Below, in pieces: positions 52,482 through 61,857 of a DNA stretch of 64,000 bases. The position numbers were made by a program, and so were the translations under genes. The notes below the pieces were generated by a model, which did not search any database, was not told the DNA's origin, and was given only the letters and a program-made list of their open reading frames with translations. The DNA comes from Microbacterium sp. SLBN-146 (GTDB lineage: Bacteria > Actinomycetota > Actinomycetes > Actinomycetales > Microbacteriaceae), in the NCBI RefSeq assembly GCF_006715145.1, contig NZ_VFMR01000001.1, forward strand, positions 2,790,001 to 2,854,000. Reading direction: 5' to 3'. Within the stretch, counting starts at the first letter, position 1. Every line of letters starts with the position of its first letter.

Positions 52482-53483
52482 TCACGGGAGGACGACGACC
52501 TGTGCACCGAACACGAGTCCGGCGCCGAACCCGATCTGCAGCGCGAGACCACCGCTGAGCTCGGGATGCTCTTCGAGAAGCCTGTGTGTCGCGAGCGGAA
52601 TGGACGCCGCAGAGGTGTTGCCCGTCGTCTCGATGTCGCGCCCGATGACGACGGTCTCAGGCAGGCGAAGCTGCTTGGCGAACTCGTCGATGATCCGCAT
52701 GTTCGCCTGGTGCGGGACGAATGCCGCAAGATCGCTGACCTCGACGCCCGCGGCAGCGAGCGCCTCGCGTGCGACCTTCACCATCTCCCACACCGCCCAT
52801 CGGAAAACGGTCGGACCTTCTTGCCTCAGCGTCGGCCATGCCGCTTCCCCGTCGCGGAACTGCGTGAGGGTCGCGTTCATCCCCACGGCGTCGGCCTTGG
52901 AGCCGTCGGATCCCCATACGGTCGGGCCGATCCCGGGCGTGTCGCTCGGGCCGATGACGACCGCGCCGGCACCGTCGCCGAGGAGGAACGAGATGCTCCG
53001 ATCGGTCGGATCGACGACATCGCTGAGCTTCTCGGCACCGATGACGACGGCGTAATGCGCGAGACCACCGCGGATGAGCGCATCCGCCTGCGCAACGCCG
53101 TAGGCGAATCCCGCGCAGGCGGCATTCAGGTCGTACGCGGCTGCCGGGTTGGCGCCGACGCGGTCGGCGACGATCGCGGAGACCGAGGGCGTCTGCTGCG
53201 GATTGGAGATCGTCGCGACCAGCACGGCGTCGATGAGCGACGGGTCGACACCCGAACGCTCGATCGCCTCTCGCGCGGCGGTCGTGGCCAGGTCGACGGC
53301 GCTCGTCTCCTTGACAGCACGCGTGCGCGTCACGATGCCCGTCCGCTGGCGGATCCACTCGTCGCTCGAGTCGATGGGGCCGACCAGATCGTCATTGGGG
53401 ACGGCGATCTCGCCACGGGCCGCACCATAGGCGTAGATACGCGTATGTGCCGGGCCGGTGGGCTGTGCGAGGGTCGGGGTCAT
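52482..53483 (-). CDS. fabH: 3-oxoacyl-ACP synthase III
   Basis: The 333-residue enzyme starts fatty-acid synthesis by joining an acyl-CoA primer to malonyl-ACP. Catalytic residues are Cys123 in LNAACAGF, His in FVPHQANMRI and Asn in TTGNTSAASIP; LLGDGAGAVVIG is also conserved. In this group FabH usually prefers branched primers that give iso and anteiso fatty acids, but the sequence alone does not show it. Its ATG overlaps the fabD stop (ATGA). Confidence 0.96.
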   Translation of the reverse strand: MTPTLAQPTGPAHTRIYAYGAARGEIAVPNDDLVGPIDSSDEWIRQRTGIVTRTRAVKETSAVDLATTAAREAIERSGVDPSLIDAVLVATISNPQQTPSVSAIVADRVGANPAAAYDLNAACAGFAYGVAQADALIRGGLAHYAVVIGAEKLSDVVDPTDRSISFLLGDGAGAVVIGPSDTPGIGPTVWGSDGSKADAVGMNATLTQFRDGEAAWPTLRQEGPTVFRWAVWEMVKVAREALAAAGVEVSDLAAFVPHQANMRIIDEFAKQLRLPETVVIGRDIETTGNTSAASIPLATHRLLEEHPELSGGLALQIGFGAGLVFGAQVVVLP

Positions 53484-54394
53484 TCGGAGCCTCCCTGAAG
53501 CATCGCCGAGAACTTCTCCCGGTCGGCGGGCGTCTTCATCGCCACGGCAGGCGTCCCGCGCAGTCCGCGCTTGGCGAGACCCGTCAGCGTCCCGCCGGGC
53601 GCGAGCTCGACGAGCCCGTCGACTCCCGCGGCGGCGAACGACGCCATGCAGAGGTCCCAGCGCACGGGCGATGCGACCTGTTCGACGAGAAGCCGCGCGA
53701 ATTCCGCGCCTGAGGAGACGGTCGAACCGTCTCGGTTGGTCCAGATCGTGAGCGTCGGATCGGACACCGACGCGTCCTGAACGGCGGCGCGGAGCGTTTC
53801 GACCGCGGGAGCCATGAAGCGCGTGTGGAAGGCGCCAGCGACCTGGAGCGCGATGATGCGCGTTCCCGCAGGGGGTGCCTCCGCGAGTCGTGAGAGAGCA
53901 TCGAGCGTTCCCGCGGCGACGAGCTGCCCGCCGCCGTTGTAATTCGCCGGCGTGAGGTCGAGTTCCACGAGACGTTCGAGGACCGCTCCCTCGTCTCCGC
54001 CGAGAACCGCGCTCATTCCCGTCGACTCTGCCGTCGCTGCCTCAGCCATGGCACGCCCGCGGATGCCGACGAGACGCATGGCGTCTTCCTCCGAGAGGAT
54101 GCCGGCCGCGGCAGCCGCCGCGAACTCTCCGACGGAGTGCCCGGCAACGCCGTCGACTCGCTCGCGCTCATCCAGCGTGTTCCACGACAACAGACTTGCC
54201 GCGACGATGAGGGGCTGGGCGACCTGGGTGTCGCGGATCTGGTCCGCATCCCACTCGGTACCCGCGGCGACGAGGTCGACCCCGGACCACTCCGAGTACG
54301 CCGCGAGCCGATCGGCAGCGCCGTCGAGTTCGAGCCACGGCGTGAGGAAACCGGGGGACTGCGAGCCCTGACCCGGGAAGAGGGCAATCATCAC
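53480..54394 (-). CDS. fabD: Malonyl CoA-ACP transacylase
   Basis: The 304-residue enzyme loads malonyl groups on ACP. MIALFPGQGSQSPGF opens the chain, GHSVGEFAAA contains the nucleophile Ser87, and AGAFHTRFMAPA contains the catalytic His. The GTG at 54394 lies 6 nt after CAGGAT (54401-54406, minus strand), a possible -10 element or ribosome binding site. The 98 nt between this gene and the regulator gene upstream probably hold the fab operon promoter and its activator site. Confidence 0.95.
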   Translation of the reverse strand: MMIALFPGQGSQSPGFLTPWLELDGAADRLAAYSEWSGVDLVAAGTEWDADQIRDTQVAQPLIVAASLLSWNTLDERERVDGVAGHSVGEFAAAAAAGILSEEDAMRLVGIRGRAMAEAATAESTGMSAVLGGDEGAVLERLVELDLTPANYNGGGQLVAAGTLDALSRLAEAPPAGTRIIALQVAGAFHTRFMAPAVETLRAAVQDASVSDPTLTIWTNRDGSTVSSGAEFARLLVEQVASPVRWDLCMASFAAAGVDGLVELAPGGTLTGLAKRGLRGTPAVAMKTPADREKFSAMLQGGSE

Positions 54395-54492
54395 TTGTCC
54401 ATCCTGCCAATCATCGGGAGTGCGTTCTGGCGCTGATCACACAAGAATCGCCGAAGTGTTTGTGCGTGCCGTACAGAAGAGTCGTACGCGCG

Positions 54493-55704
54493 CTACCGAG
54501 CGGTTCGACGCTGCGGAGGACGGCGACGTGCCGCATCCGTGCCGATCGATCCCAGGATGAGTGCCGTCTGAAGGATCAGCGCCTCTCGAGGCCCAGTAGC
54601 ATCCCACCCGATGACCTCCGAAACGCGCTTCAGCCGGTATCTCACGGTGTTGGGATGCACGAAGAGTTCGCGCGCTGTCGCTTCGAGCGAACGGCCGTTG
54701 TCGAGATAGCTCCAGAGCGTCGCGACGAGGTCGGCGCTGTGCGCCTGCAGCGGCCGGTAGATCCGCTCGACGAGCGTCTGCTTGGCGAGCGGGTCGCCGG
54801 CCAACGCGCGCTCGGGAAGGAGGTCGTCCGCCTCGACCGGTCGGGGCGCGTGCCGCCAGGCGCGGGCGACGGCGAATCCGGCGAGTGCCGCACGCGCGCT
54901 TTGACTTGCCTCGACGAGGGCGGGGACCGACGGACCGAGCACGAGGTGACCGGCCCCGAATCCGGGTTCGAGCCGTCGGGCGATCTCGACGAACGGCAGA
55001 TCCATGGGGGCTTCGTCGCGCCCTCCCGTCTCGGCGCGTCCGACAACGAGCACGAGCCGTGAGCCCTGCACCCCGATCAGCACATCGACGCCGAGCTTGC
55101 GCGCCACCCTCCGCAGTTGATCCACATCGAACTGAGGTGGGGTCGTCCCGACGAGGACCGACACCTCTCCGTGGCCGTGCCATCCGAGTGCGGCGATCCG
55201 GCTCGGCAGCTCTTCGTCGGTCTCGCCCGTGAGGATCGAGTCCACGACGAGCGCTTCGAGCCGGGCATCCCACAGCCCTCTCGCCTCCGCGGCACGCGCG
55301 TAGACGTCAGCGGCGGCGAAGGCCACGTCACGCGAGTAGAGCAGGATCGCCTCGCGAAGGCTCTCGTCCTTGCCCGCGACGCGCTCTTCCGTGACGCTCA
55401 CCGTGACGCGGATGAGCTGGAGCGTCTGCTGAAGGCTCACGCTTCGCAGCAGCTCGCGGGGGGCTGCCGCGAAGATGTCCGCCGCGATCCACGGTGTCGA
55501 GGCCGGATCTTCGTACCACTGGATGAACGATGTGATGCCCGCCTGTGCGACGAGGCCGACGGCCGACCGGCGCGCCGGAGGCATGTCCGCATACCAGGGC
55601 AGCGTGTCTTCGAGTCGCTTGATCGTCGCCGACGCCAGATCTCCCGAGATCTTGCGCAACCACGCAAGGATCTCGGACTTGTCCGCCGCGGACGTGTCTG
55701 CCAT
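54493..55704 (-). CDS. fasR: PucR/CdaR-type regulator, FasR-like
   Basis: The 403-residue protein ends in a PucR-type helix-turn-helix: LEATARELFVHPNTVRYRLK followed by RVSEVIGWDATGPREALILQ. The N-terminal 250 residues have no clear ligand-binding signature. By position directly before fabD and by architecture it matches the activator FasR of the Streptomyces fabD-fabH-acpP-fabF operon and its actinobacterial relatives, so control of the fab genes is likely. Its ATG at 55704 is 8 nt after the aceE stop, which links it to pyruvate dehydrogenase expression. The symbol is given by orthology of position, not by experiment. Confidence 0.85.
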   Translation of the reverse strand: MADTSAADKSEILAWLRKISGDLASATIKRLEDTLPWYADMPPARRSAVGLVAQAGITSFIQWYEDPASTPWIAADIFAAAPRELLRSVSLQQTLQLIRVTVSVTEERVAGKDESLREAILLYSRDVAFAAADVYARAAEARGLWDARLEALVVDSILTGETDEELPSRIAALGWHGHGEVSVLVGTTPPQFDVDQLRRVARKLGVDVLIGVQGSRLVLVVGRAETGGRDEAPMDLPFVEIARRLEPGFGAGHLVLGPSVPALVEASQSARAALAGFAVARAWRHAPRPVEADDLLPERALAGDPLAKQTLVERIYRPLQAHSADLVATLWSYLDNGRSLEATARELFVHPNTVRYRLKRVSEVIGWDATGPREALILQTALILGSIGTDAARRRPPQRRTAR

Positions 55705-55712
55705 CGCGGGCG

Positions 55713-58442
55713 TCAGCTTTCGCCGCCCGCGTTTCCGCTCGTGCCGGCGTTCACGTCGTGCAGGCGATACTTCTCGATCGCCTGCGCCGCGAGCGACGCA
55801 TCGACCGAGCCCTCGGCGGCGAGAGCCTGGAGGGTGCGGACGACCATCGACGGTCCGTCGATCTTGAAGAAGCGCCGTGCTGCCGCGCGCGTGTCGGAGA
55901 AGCCGAATCCGTCGGCACCGAGCGTCCAGTAGTTGTGCTCGACCCACGGGCGGATCTGGTCCTGGACCGCGTTCATGAAGTCGCTCACGGCGACGACGGG
56001 GCCGGGCGTCCCACGCAGCTTGTCGGTGATGTACGCCGTCCGAGCGGGCTCCGACGGGTGGAGGAAGTTGTGCTGATCCACCTCAAGTCCGTCACGACGC
56101 AGCTCGGTCCACGAGGTGACCGACCAGACGTCCGCCTGGACGCCCCAGTCCTCACGGAGGAGCTCCTGCGCTTCGAGCGCCCACGGGACACCGACACCCG
56201 AGGCCAGCAGCTGCGCCTTGGGACCGTCGCCCTCCGACGCGGAGATGCGATGGATGCCGCGGACGATGCCATCGACATCGACATCCGCCGGCTCGGCGGG
56301 CTGGACGATCGGCTCGTTGTAGACCGTCAGGTAGTACATGACGTTCGGGTCGTCGTGCTCACCGCCGTACATGCGCTCGAGTCCGTCGCGCACGATGTGG
56401 GCGATCTCGTAGCCGTACGCGGGGTCGTACGAGATTGTCGCGGGGTTCGTCGAGGCGAGGAGGTGCGAGTGGCCGTCCGCGTGCTGCAGGCCCTCACCCG
56501 TCAAGGTCGTGCGACCCGCCGTGGCTCCGATGATGAAGCCGCGAGCCATCTGGTCGCCCGCCGCCCACTGGGCGTCTCCCGTGCGCTGGAATCCGAACAT
56601 CGAGTAGAAGACGTAAACGGGGATGAGCGGCTCACCGTGCGTCGCGTACGACGTGCCGGTCGCCGTGAACGCGGCGAGAGCACCCGCCTCGTTGATACCG
56701 ACGTGCATGATCTGGCCCTGCGGGCTCTCCTTGTAGGCAAGGAGGAGTTCGCGGTCGACCGACGTGTAGTTCTGGCCGTGCGGGTTGTAGATCTTGGCCG
56801 TCGGGAAGTAGGCGTCCATGCCGAACGTCCGCGCCTCGTCCGGGATGATCGGGACGATGCGGTGCCCGAAGTCCTTGGCGCGAAGCAGGTCCTTCAGCAG
56901 TCGGACGAACGCCATCGTCGTGGCGATCTCCTGCGTGCCGGAGCCCTTCTTGGGCAGCGCGTAGGCCGCGTCGCCGGGCAGCTCGAGACCGACGTGGTGC
57001 GTGCGACGCTCGGGGAGGAACCCGCCGAGAGCCTTGCGACGCTCGCGCAGGTACTGGATCGTCTCGTCGTGCTCACCGGGGTTGTAGTACGGCGGGAGGT
57101 AGGGGTTCTCCTCGAGCTGCGCGTCGGACACGGGGATGCGCATCGAGTCGCGGAAGTGCTTGAGGTCGTCGAGCGTCATCTTCTTCATCTGGTGGGTCGC
57201 GTTGCGTCCCTCGAAGTGGTGACCGAGACCGTAGCCCTTGATCGTCTTCGCGAGGATGACGGTCGGCTGTCCCTTGTGCTCGACGGCGGCCTTGTACGCG
57301 GCGTAGACCTTGCGGTAGTCCAGTCCACCGCGGCGAAGCTTGCCCCAGATGTCCTCGTCCGACCAGTCTTTGACGAGCGCTGCGGTCCGCTCGTCGCGAC
57401 CGAAGAAGTGGTCGCGGATGAACTTGCCGTCCTCGGCGCGGTACGTCTGGAAGTCACCGTCCGGCGTCGTGTTCATGAGGCGGACGAGAGCGCCGTCGAC
57501 ATCCTGCGAGAGGAGCTGGTCCCAACCGGAGCCCCAGACGACCTTGATGACGTTCCAGCCCGCACCGCGGAAGTAGCTCTCGAGCTCCTGGATGATCTTG
57601 CCGTTGCCGCGAACCGGGCCGTCGAGGCGCTGCAGGTTGCAGTTCACGACGAAGGTCAGGTTGTCGAGGCCCTCGTTGGCAGCGACCTGCAGCTGTCCGC
57701 GGCTTTCGACCTCGTCCATCTCGCCGTCACCGAGGAACGCCCAGACGTGCGAGTCGGAGAGGTCCTTGACGCCACGGTTGGTGAGGTACTTGTTCGTCAT
57801 CGCCTGATAGATGGCGTTGATCGGGCCGAGTCCCATCGACACCGTCGGGAACTGCCAGTAGTCCGGCATGAGACGGGGGTGCGGGTACGAGGGGATGCCA
57901 TTGGGCGCGGTCGACTTCTCCTGGCGGAAACCGTCGAGCTGCGCCTCGGTCAGGCGACCCTCGAGGAACGACCGTGCATAGATGCCGGGGGAGGCGTGTC
58001 CCTGGATGAAGATCTGGTCGCCGCCGCTCGGGTCGTCGAGCCCGCGGAAGAAGTGGTTGAAGCCGACTTCGTAGAGCGACGCGGACGAGGCATACGTCGA
58101 GATGTGGCCACCGACGCCGATCCCGGGGCGCTGCGCGCGGTGCACCGTGACCGCGGCGTTCCACCGGATCCACCGGCGGTAGCGGCGCTCGAGCTCCTCG
58201 TCACCGGGGAACTCGGGCTCGGCATCGGGAGAGATGGTGTTGATGTAGTCCGTCGTCGGGACCTGCGGAACGTTCAGCTGCAGTTCGTGCGAGGTCTGCA
58301 GGAGGCTCAGCATGATCTCGCGGCCGCGGCCGTGGCCCTTGGCCTGCACGAGCTGCTGAAGGGATTCCCGCCATTCCGATGTCTCTTCGGGGTCGCTGTC
58401 GAGCGGCTCCTGCGAGTACGGGTCCTGGTCGTTGACAGTCAC
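55713..58442 (-). CDS. aceE: Pyruvate dehydrogenase E1 component, homodimeric
   Basis: The 909-residue thiamine diphosphate enzyme decarboxylates pyruvate for acetyl-CoA formation. Conserved blocks are [54 protein letters not shown] and [18 protein letters not shown] (Mg-diphosphate motif, GDG to NCN), [13 protein letters not shown], and [18 protein letters not shown]. The GTG at 58442 follows GAAAGG at a good distance and gives a family-typical length; an ATG at 58472 is less likely. E2 and E3 are not adjacent. It sits upstream of the fatty-acid operon that uses its product. Confidence 0.95.
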   Translation of the reverse strand: MTVNDQDPYSQEPLDSDPEETSEWRESLQQLVQAKGHGRGREIMLSLLQTSHELQLNVPQVPTTDYINTISPDAEPEFPGDEELERRYRRWIRWNAAVTVHRAQRPGIGVGGHISTYASSASLYEVGFNHFFRGLDDPSGGDQIFIQGHASPGIYARSFLEGRLTEAQLDGFRQEKSTAPNGIPSYPHPRLMPDYWQFPTVSMGLGPINAIYQAMTNKYLTNRGVKDLSDSHVWAFLGDGEMDEVESRGQLQVAANEGLDNLTFVVNCNLQRLDGPVRGNGKIIQELESYFRGAGWNVIKVVWGSGWDQLLSQDVDGALVRLMNTTPDGDFQTYRAEDGKFIRDHFFGRDERTAALVKDWSDEDIWGKLRRGGLDYRKVYAAYKAAVEHKGQPTVILAKTIKGYGLGHHFEGRNATHQMKKMTLDDLKHFRDSMRIPVSDAQLEENPYLPPYYNPGEHDETIQYLRERRKALGGFLPERRTHHVGLELPGDAAYALPKKGSGTQEIATTMAFVRLLKDLLRAKDFGHRIVPIIPDEARTFGMDAYFPTAKIYNPHGQNYTSVDRELLLAYKESPQGQIMHVGINEAGALAAFTATGTSYATHGEPLIPVYVFYSMFGFQRTGDAQWAAGDQMARGFIIGATAGRTTLTGEGLQHADGHSHLLASTNPATISYDPAYGYEIAHIVRDGLERMYGGEHDDPNVMYYLTVYNEPIVQPAEPADVDVDGIVRGIHRISASEGDGPKAQLLASGVGVPWALEAQELLREDWGVQADVWSVTSWTELRRDGLEVDQHNFLHPSEPARTAYITDKLRGTPGPVVAVSDFMNAVQDQIRPWVEHNYWTLGADGFGFSDTRAAARRFFKIDGPSMVVRTLQALAAEGSVDASLAAQAIEKYRLHDVNAGTSGNAGGES

Positions 58443-58604
58443 GCGAGACCTTTCGTCGTTCTGGCAGGTCATGCCAGGTAATCGCAATAGATGCGGGCGC
58501 GCCGTTGTCGGGCGCGCACAACACACCGCCTCTCAGCCTACTCACTCGGAAGGGGTTCGGGATGCCGCACGGCCACCTCGATGAACCGTAGACTGATCCG
58601 CGAA

Positions 58605-58677
58605 GGGCCTTTAGCTCAGCTGGTAGAGCGCCACGTTTACACCGTGGATGTCGTCGGTTCGATCCCGGCAGGGCCCA
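58605..58677 (+). tRNA. tRNA-Val (TAC)
   Basis: The 73-nt cloverleaf has acceptor GGGCCTT with AGGGCCC (one T-G pair), anticodon TAC in loop TTTACAC, T loop TTCGATC and discriminator A; CCA is not encoded (CCG follows). TAGACT at 58589-58594 is a likely -10 element. Confidence 0.95.
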
Positions 58678-58715
58678 CCGGAAACCGCGCGCCAAGCGGT
58701 GATCACTGACTCGGC

Positions 58716-58721
58716 TAGGTT
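58716..58721 (+). promoter_or_regulatory. -10 element for leaderless response regulator gene
   Basis: TAGGTT ends 6 nt before the GTG at 58728. Confidence 0.45.
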
Positions 58722-58727
58722 GATGTC

Positions 58728-59369
58728 GTGGTGGCGGAGTGGGTGCGGCGGGTGCTCGTCGTCGAAGATCTCGCGGCACTGCGTGTACTGGTCTGCGACC
58801 TTCTCGACCGACACGGATTCATCACGGCCGGTGCGGCGGATGCCGCCGATGCCACACGCCTGTTCGCCGAGTTCGACCCCGACGTACTCCTCACCGACAT
58901 CGATCTGGGCTCGCGGCCCTCGGGTGCGGAACTCGCCGTCATGCTGACGAGGCTCGCCCCGCATGTGGGCGTCGTGTTCTTGAGCAGCTTTCCTCGAGCC
59001 GCGGCAGGCGCGACGGCCATGGGCATCCCTCGTGCCGAGTTCGTCTCCAAGCAGCGCCTCGACTCGCCCGATCAGCTCATCTCGGCGATCGAGAGGTCGC
59101 TCGCGGTTCGCCCGCTGCCATCGGATCCAGTGATCCATGATCGGGCAGGGCTGGGTGGTCTCACTCGACACCAGCTCGAGGTCCTCGCGATGGTCTCTCG
59201 TGGGTGGTCCAACGAGCAGATCGCGCACGCATCTCGCATCTCGGTGCGTGCAGTGGAGCGCTCGATCAGCCGCATATTCGCGCGACTGGGTCTCACGGGC
59301 GATCTCGCCATCAACCCTCGGGTCGCCGCGGCGGCGCTGTACATCACCGAGTTCGGCCCAGTTCGGTGA
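58728..59369 (+). CDS. Response regulator, LuxR/NarL-like
   Basis: The 213-residue regulator has a receiver domain (RVLVVEDLAALRVLVCDLL acidic pocket, phosphoacceptor Asp in VLLTDIDLG, Ser in VFLSSF, Lys in EFVSKQ) and a C-terminal helix-turn-helix (LTRHQLEVLAMVSRGWSNEQ, then ISVRAVERSISRIFARLGL) of the LuxR type. It overlaps the membrane kinase-like gene by GTGA, so the two form a pair. Target genes are unknown. No SD-like sequence precedes the GTG. Confidence 0.9.
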   Translation: MVAEWVRRVLVVEDLAALRVLVCDLLDRHGFITAGAADAADATRLFAEFDPDVLLTDIDLGSRPSGAELAVMLTRLAPHVGVVFLSSFPRAAAGATAMGIPRAEFVSKQRLDSPDQLISAIERSLAVRPLPSDPVIHDRAGLGGLTRHQLEVLAMVSRGWSNEQIAHASRISVRAVERSISRIFARLGLTGDLAINPRVAAAALYITEFGPVR

Positions 59370-61090
59370 GGGAGCTGCTGTCCGCTGCCGTGCGAGTCCT
59401 TGACAGCGGGCGCGTCGTGTCGGGCTGGTCCGTCGCGCTCACGTTGCCGGTGTCCCTGACGGTGATGGCGCCGGCATCGTACGGCGCAGAGCGTCTGACT
59501 TGGCTGATGGCCGTCGTGCTGGCCTGGATGTGCTTCGCCGGGGCGCTCGCGTTCCTCGGCTTGCTCGAGAGGCGTCTTGTTCACCCCCGAGTCCGCCGTA
59601 CGGTCGTGATCGGTGGCGTGATCGCGGCTGCCGCCGCCCGTCCCGTCGTTCTGGACGCATGGGTGACGGCGTTCGGAGGCGATGTCGCGCCCTCGGGGCA
59701 CCTGCCGTTCCGCGTCGCCACAAATGTCGTCGTGTGGGCGGTCATGCTCCTCACCGTGGCGGTCACCCTGGACGCGTTGCGCGCGCTCCGCACGGCGAAC
59801 ACCCTGCTGCGCTCGGTCCTCCGGGAGCTCGAAACACCACGCAGGAGCGCGCTCGCATACACCTCCCGTGCTCGACGGACGGTGCAGGATGCCACGAGCC
59901 ACGTGCAGCGAATGGCGGACGCGCTTCAACAGGGTCCGGCGACGAGACCCGATGTGCAGCGCCTTGCGGACGCGCATCTTCGCGGCCCGGCGAGGCGACT
60001 GGCGGCACTCGCCAGAGAGAGCGTGGACGACGTCCCGCCCGGCATCGCTCTCGCGGGCACGAGCTCCGCGCGACACATCGCGTTTCGGCTGCCCCCGGCG
60101 GGTGTGGTCTCCACGCTGTACGTCGCGTGCATGCTGCCGTACGCCGTTCGCACCGCCCCGCTCTCGGAGATCCTCGCCGGTGTTGCCCTTGTGCTGTGCA
60201 GCGGCCTTGCTCTCGACCTCATTCCCCGCCGAATCCTCCGGCGCGGACGCACCGCGGCGCTCACACTTTTCGCTGTCATGGCGCTGAATATCGGCCTCCT
60301 TCTGAGCGCCGTGGCATGGATGACGGGCGCGGGGCTGATCACGGGTCTTGTCCCGGCCGTCGTCTACCCGCTGATTGCGTTCTGCACAGCGGGGTGTGCG
60401 GGCGAGGTGCGTGCGCTTCGGGTCGAGCAGCGCCGCCTCTCGAATGCACTGACAGGACGAATGCGACTCGCGCACGCCGGCACACGCCGCGCGCGCGAGG
60501 GTCTGCGCACGGCGGCGACGTTCCTCCACCGCGACGCGCAGGGGCGCAGCATCGCGTTCGCTCTTCGGCATCCCGAGCCCTCGGCGTCCGCTCTCGCGGA
60601 GCTCGTCGACGATCTCGGCGTCGTCGCGCGCCGCGTCGCCGATGTCATGGACGCGCCGCGGCAGCCGCGTGATGCACCGTCGCTCGATGCCCTGGTCGAC
60701 ACCTGGGGCCGCGTGCTGTCGCTTCGCGTCCAGATCGATGCCGAGGCTCGCACAGGGTGCGCCGCGGACGCCGCGGCAGGGTCGGATGTCTACGACATCG
60801 TGGCGGAGGGCCTGCTGAACGCCGCCAAACACGGCCTTGGTCGACACGCCGACGTCGTCATCGATCTCGTGACGACGGGCGCCGGACCCCACGTTCGTGT
60901 CCGCGTCACGTCACCCGGCGCACTCCCGGCCGGTGTACAACTCCACCCTTCCTCGCATGCTCGCGCGCTGGGGGCTCGGCTGGACGCCGTGCCCGACGGA
61001 GTCCGCCTCGAAGGCCGTGTCGCGCTCCTCACACCAGATGCTGTCGTGTCAGCCGACCATCTGGCCGAGGCATCCATCCGCCGTCCGTAG
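59366..61090 (+). CDS. Atypical membrane histidine kinase-like protein
   Basis: The 574-residue protein has about eight hydrophobic segments in two groups (residues 20-145 and 245-350), separated by a roughly 90-residue soluble part, and a C-terminal region with an N-box-like EGLLNAAKHGLGRHADVVI near residue 478, as in HATPase_c domains of NarL-type kinases. A clear phosphoacceptor His helix and the G boxes of a normal kinase are not recognisable. The GTG at 59366 overlaps the response regulator stop. It may sense a membrane signal for that regulator, with or without real kinase activity. Confidence 0.7.
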   Translation: MRELLSAAVRVLDSGRVVSGWSVALTLPVSLTVMAPASYGAERLTWLMAVVLAWMCFAGALAFLGLLERRLVHPRVRRTVVIGGVIAAAAARPVVLDAWVTAFGGDVAPSGHLPFRVATNVVVWAVMLLTVAVTLDALRALRTANTLLRSVLRELETPRRSALAYTSRARRTVQDATSHVQRMADALQQGPATRPDVQRLADAHLRGPARRLAALARESVDDVPPGIALAGTSSARHIAFRLPPAGVVSTLYVACMLPYAVRTAPLSEILAGVALVLCSGLALDLIPRRILRRGRTAALTLFAVMALNIGLLLSAVAWMTGAGLITGLVPAVVYPLIAFCTAGCAGEVRALRVEQRRLSNALTGRMRLAHAGTRRAREGLRTAATFLHRDAQGRSIAFALRHPEPSASALAELVDDLGVVARRVADVMDAPRQPRDAPSLDALVDTWGRVLSLRVQIDAEARTGCAADAAAGSDVYDIVAEGLLNAAKHGLGRHADVVIDLVTTGAGPHVRVRVTSPGALPAGVQLHPSSHARALGARLDAVPDGVRLEGRVALLTPDAVVSADHLAEASIRRP

Positions 61091-61121
61091 CGTCCTCGTC
61101 GGAGCCCACGGGAAGTCGCCT

Positions 61122-61823
61122 GTGCGCCCGAGACGAACGGATGCCGACGTGCCCGCGTTGCACACTCTCATCCCGATGGCGGTCGGGATGCTCATCTCTC
61201 CACTGCCGATCGTTGCGATCATCGCCATCCTGCTGTCGGCGCGAGGACGAAGCGCTGCGCCCGCCTATGCGGCGTCGTTCACTCTTCTCGCGTTCGTTTT
61301 CACGGGCCTCGGGGCCGTGAGCGCGGCTGGTGCCTCGGAAGCGAACTCCGGGGGCGGCAAGGTCGCCGTGCTCATCCTGACGATCCTTCTCACCGTCGGC
61401 TTCACCGTCCTTGCGCTCACGAGTTGGGTGTCACGGCCGAAGGCGGGCGCAGCACCCGAGCCTCCCGCATGGCTCGCCGCCGTCGACTCGATCACGCCGG
61501 CGCGAGCTGCAGGGCTCGGCCTCCTCATGGCGGTGACGAACTCGAAGAACATTCCGTTGGAACTCAAAGCGGGCTCGGTGATCGGCGCTGCGCACGACAA
61601 TCCCGCCGTCGCGGCGATGATCTGTCTTCTCTTCGCCGTCGCCGGATCCCTCGCCATCATCCTGCCGACGCTTCTCGCATCGAGCGGATCACCAGCGGTC
61701 ACGCGTGCCCTCGCACGGTTGAAGTCCGACATGATCACGCACAACGCCGTCATCATGACGGTGCTGTTCGCGATCCTCGCGGCCAACGAGGCCGCTCACC
61801 TCGTCCACCAGCTCACCGCCTGA
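61122..61823 (+). CDS. GAP (Sap) family membrane protein
   Basis: The 233-residue protein has about six hydrophobic helices and matches the GAP/Sap family named after mycobacterial proteins that help move glycopeptidolipids or sulfolipids: IPMAVGMLISPLPIVAIIAI, ARGRSAAPAYAASFTLLAFV, LLMAVTNSKNIPLELKAGSV. LysE-like transport is an alternative description. The GTG at 61122 has GGGAAG at a good distance; a GTG at 61149 would also preserve the first helix. It follows the kinase-like gene by 31 nt. Confidence 0.8.
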   Translation: MRPRRTDADVPALHTLIPMAVGMLISPLPIVAIIAILLSARGRSAAPAYAASFTLLAFVFTGLGAVSAAGASEANSGGGKVAVLILTILLTVGFTVLALTSWVSRPKAGAAPEPPAWLAAVDSITPARAAGLGLLMAVTNSKNIPLELKAGSVIGAAHDNPAVAAMICLLFAVAGSLAIILPTLLASSGSPAVTRALARLKSDMITHNAVIMTVLFAILAANEAAHLVHQLTA

Positions 61824-61857
61824 CCCGGTCAGGCACCCGAAGACAAGAGGTTCTCGC

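Noticed and set aside
55758..58481. A 907-codon open frame on the plus strand opposite aceE
   Set aside because: Same reason: aceE is unmistakable on the other strand and the antisense product has no recognisable domain.
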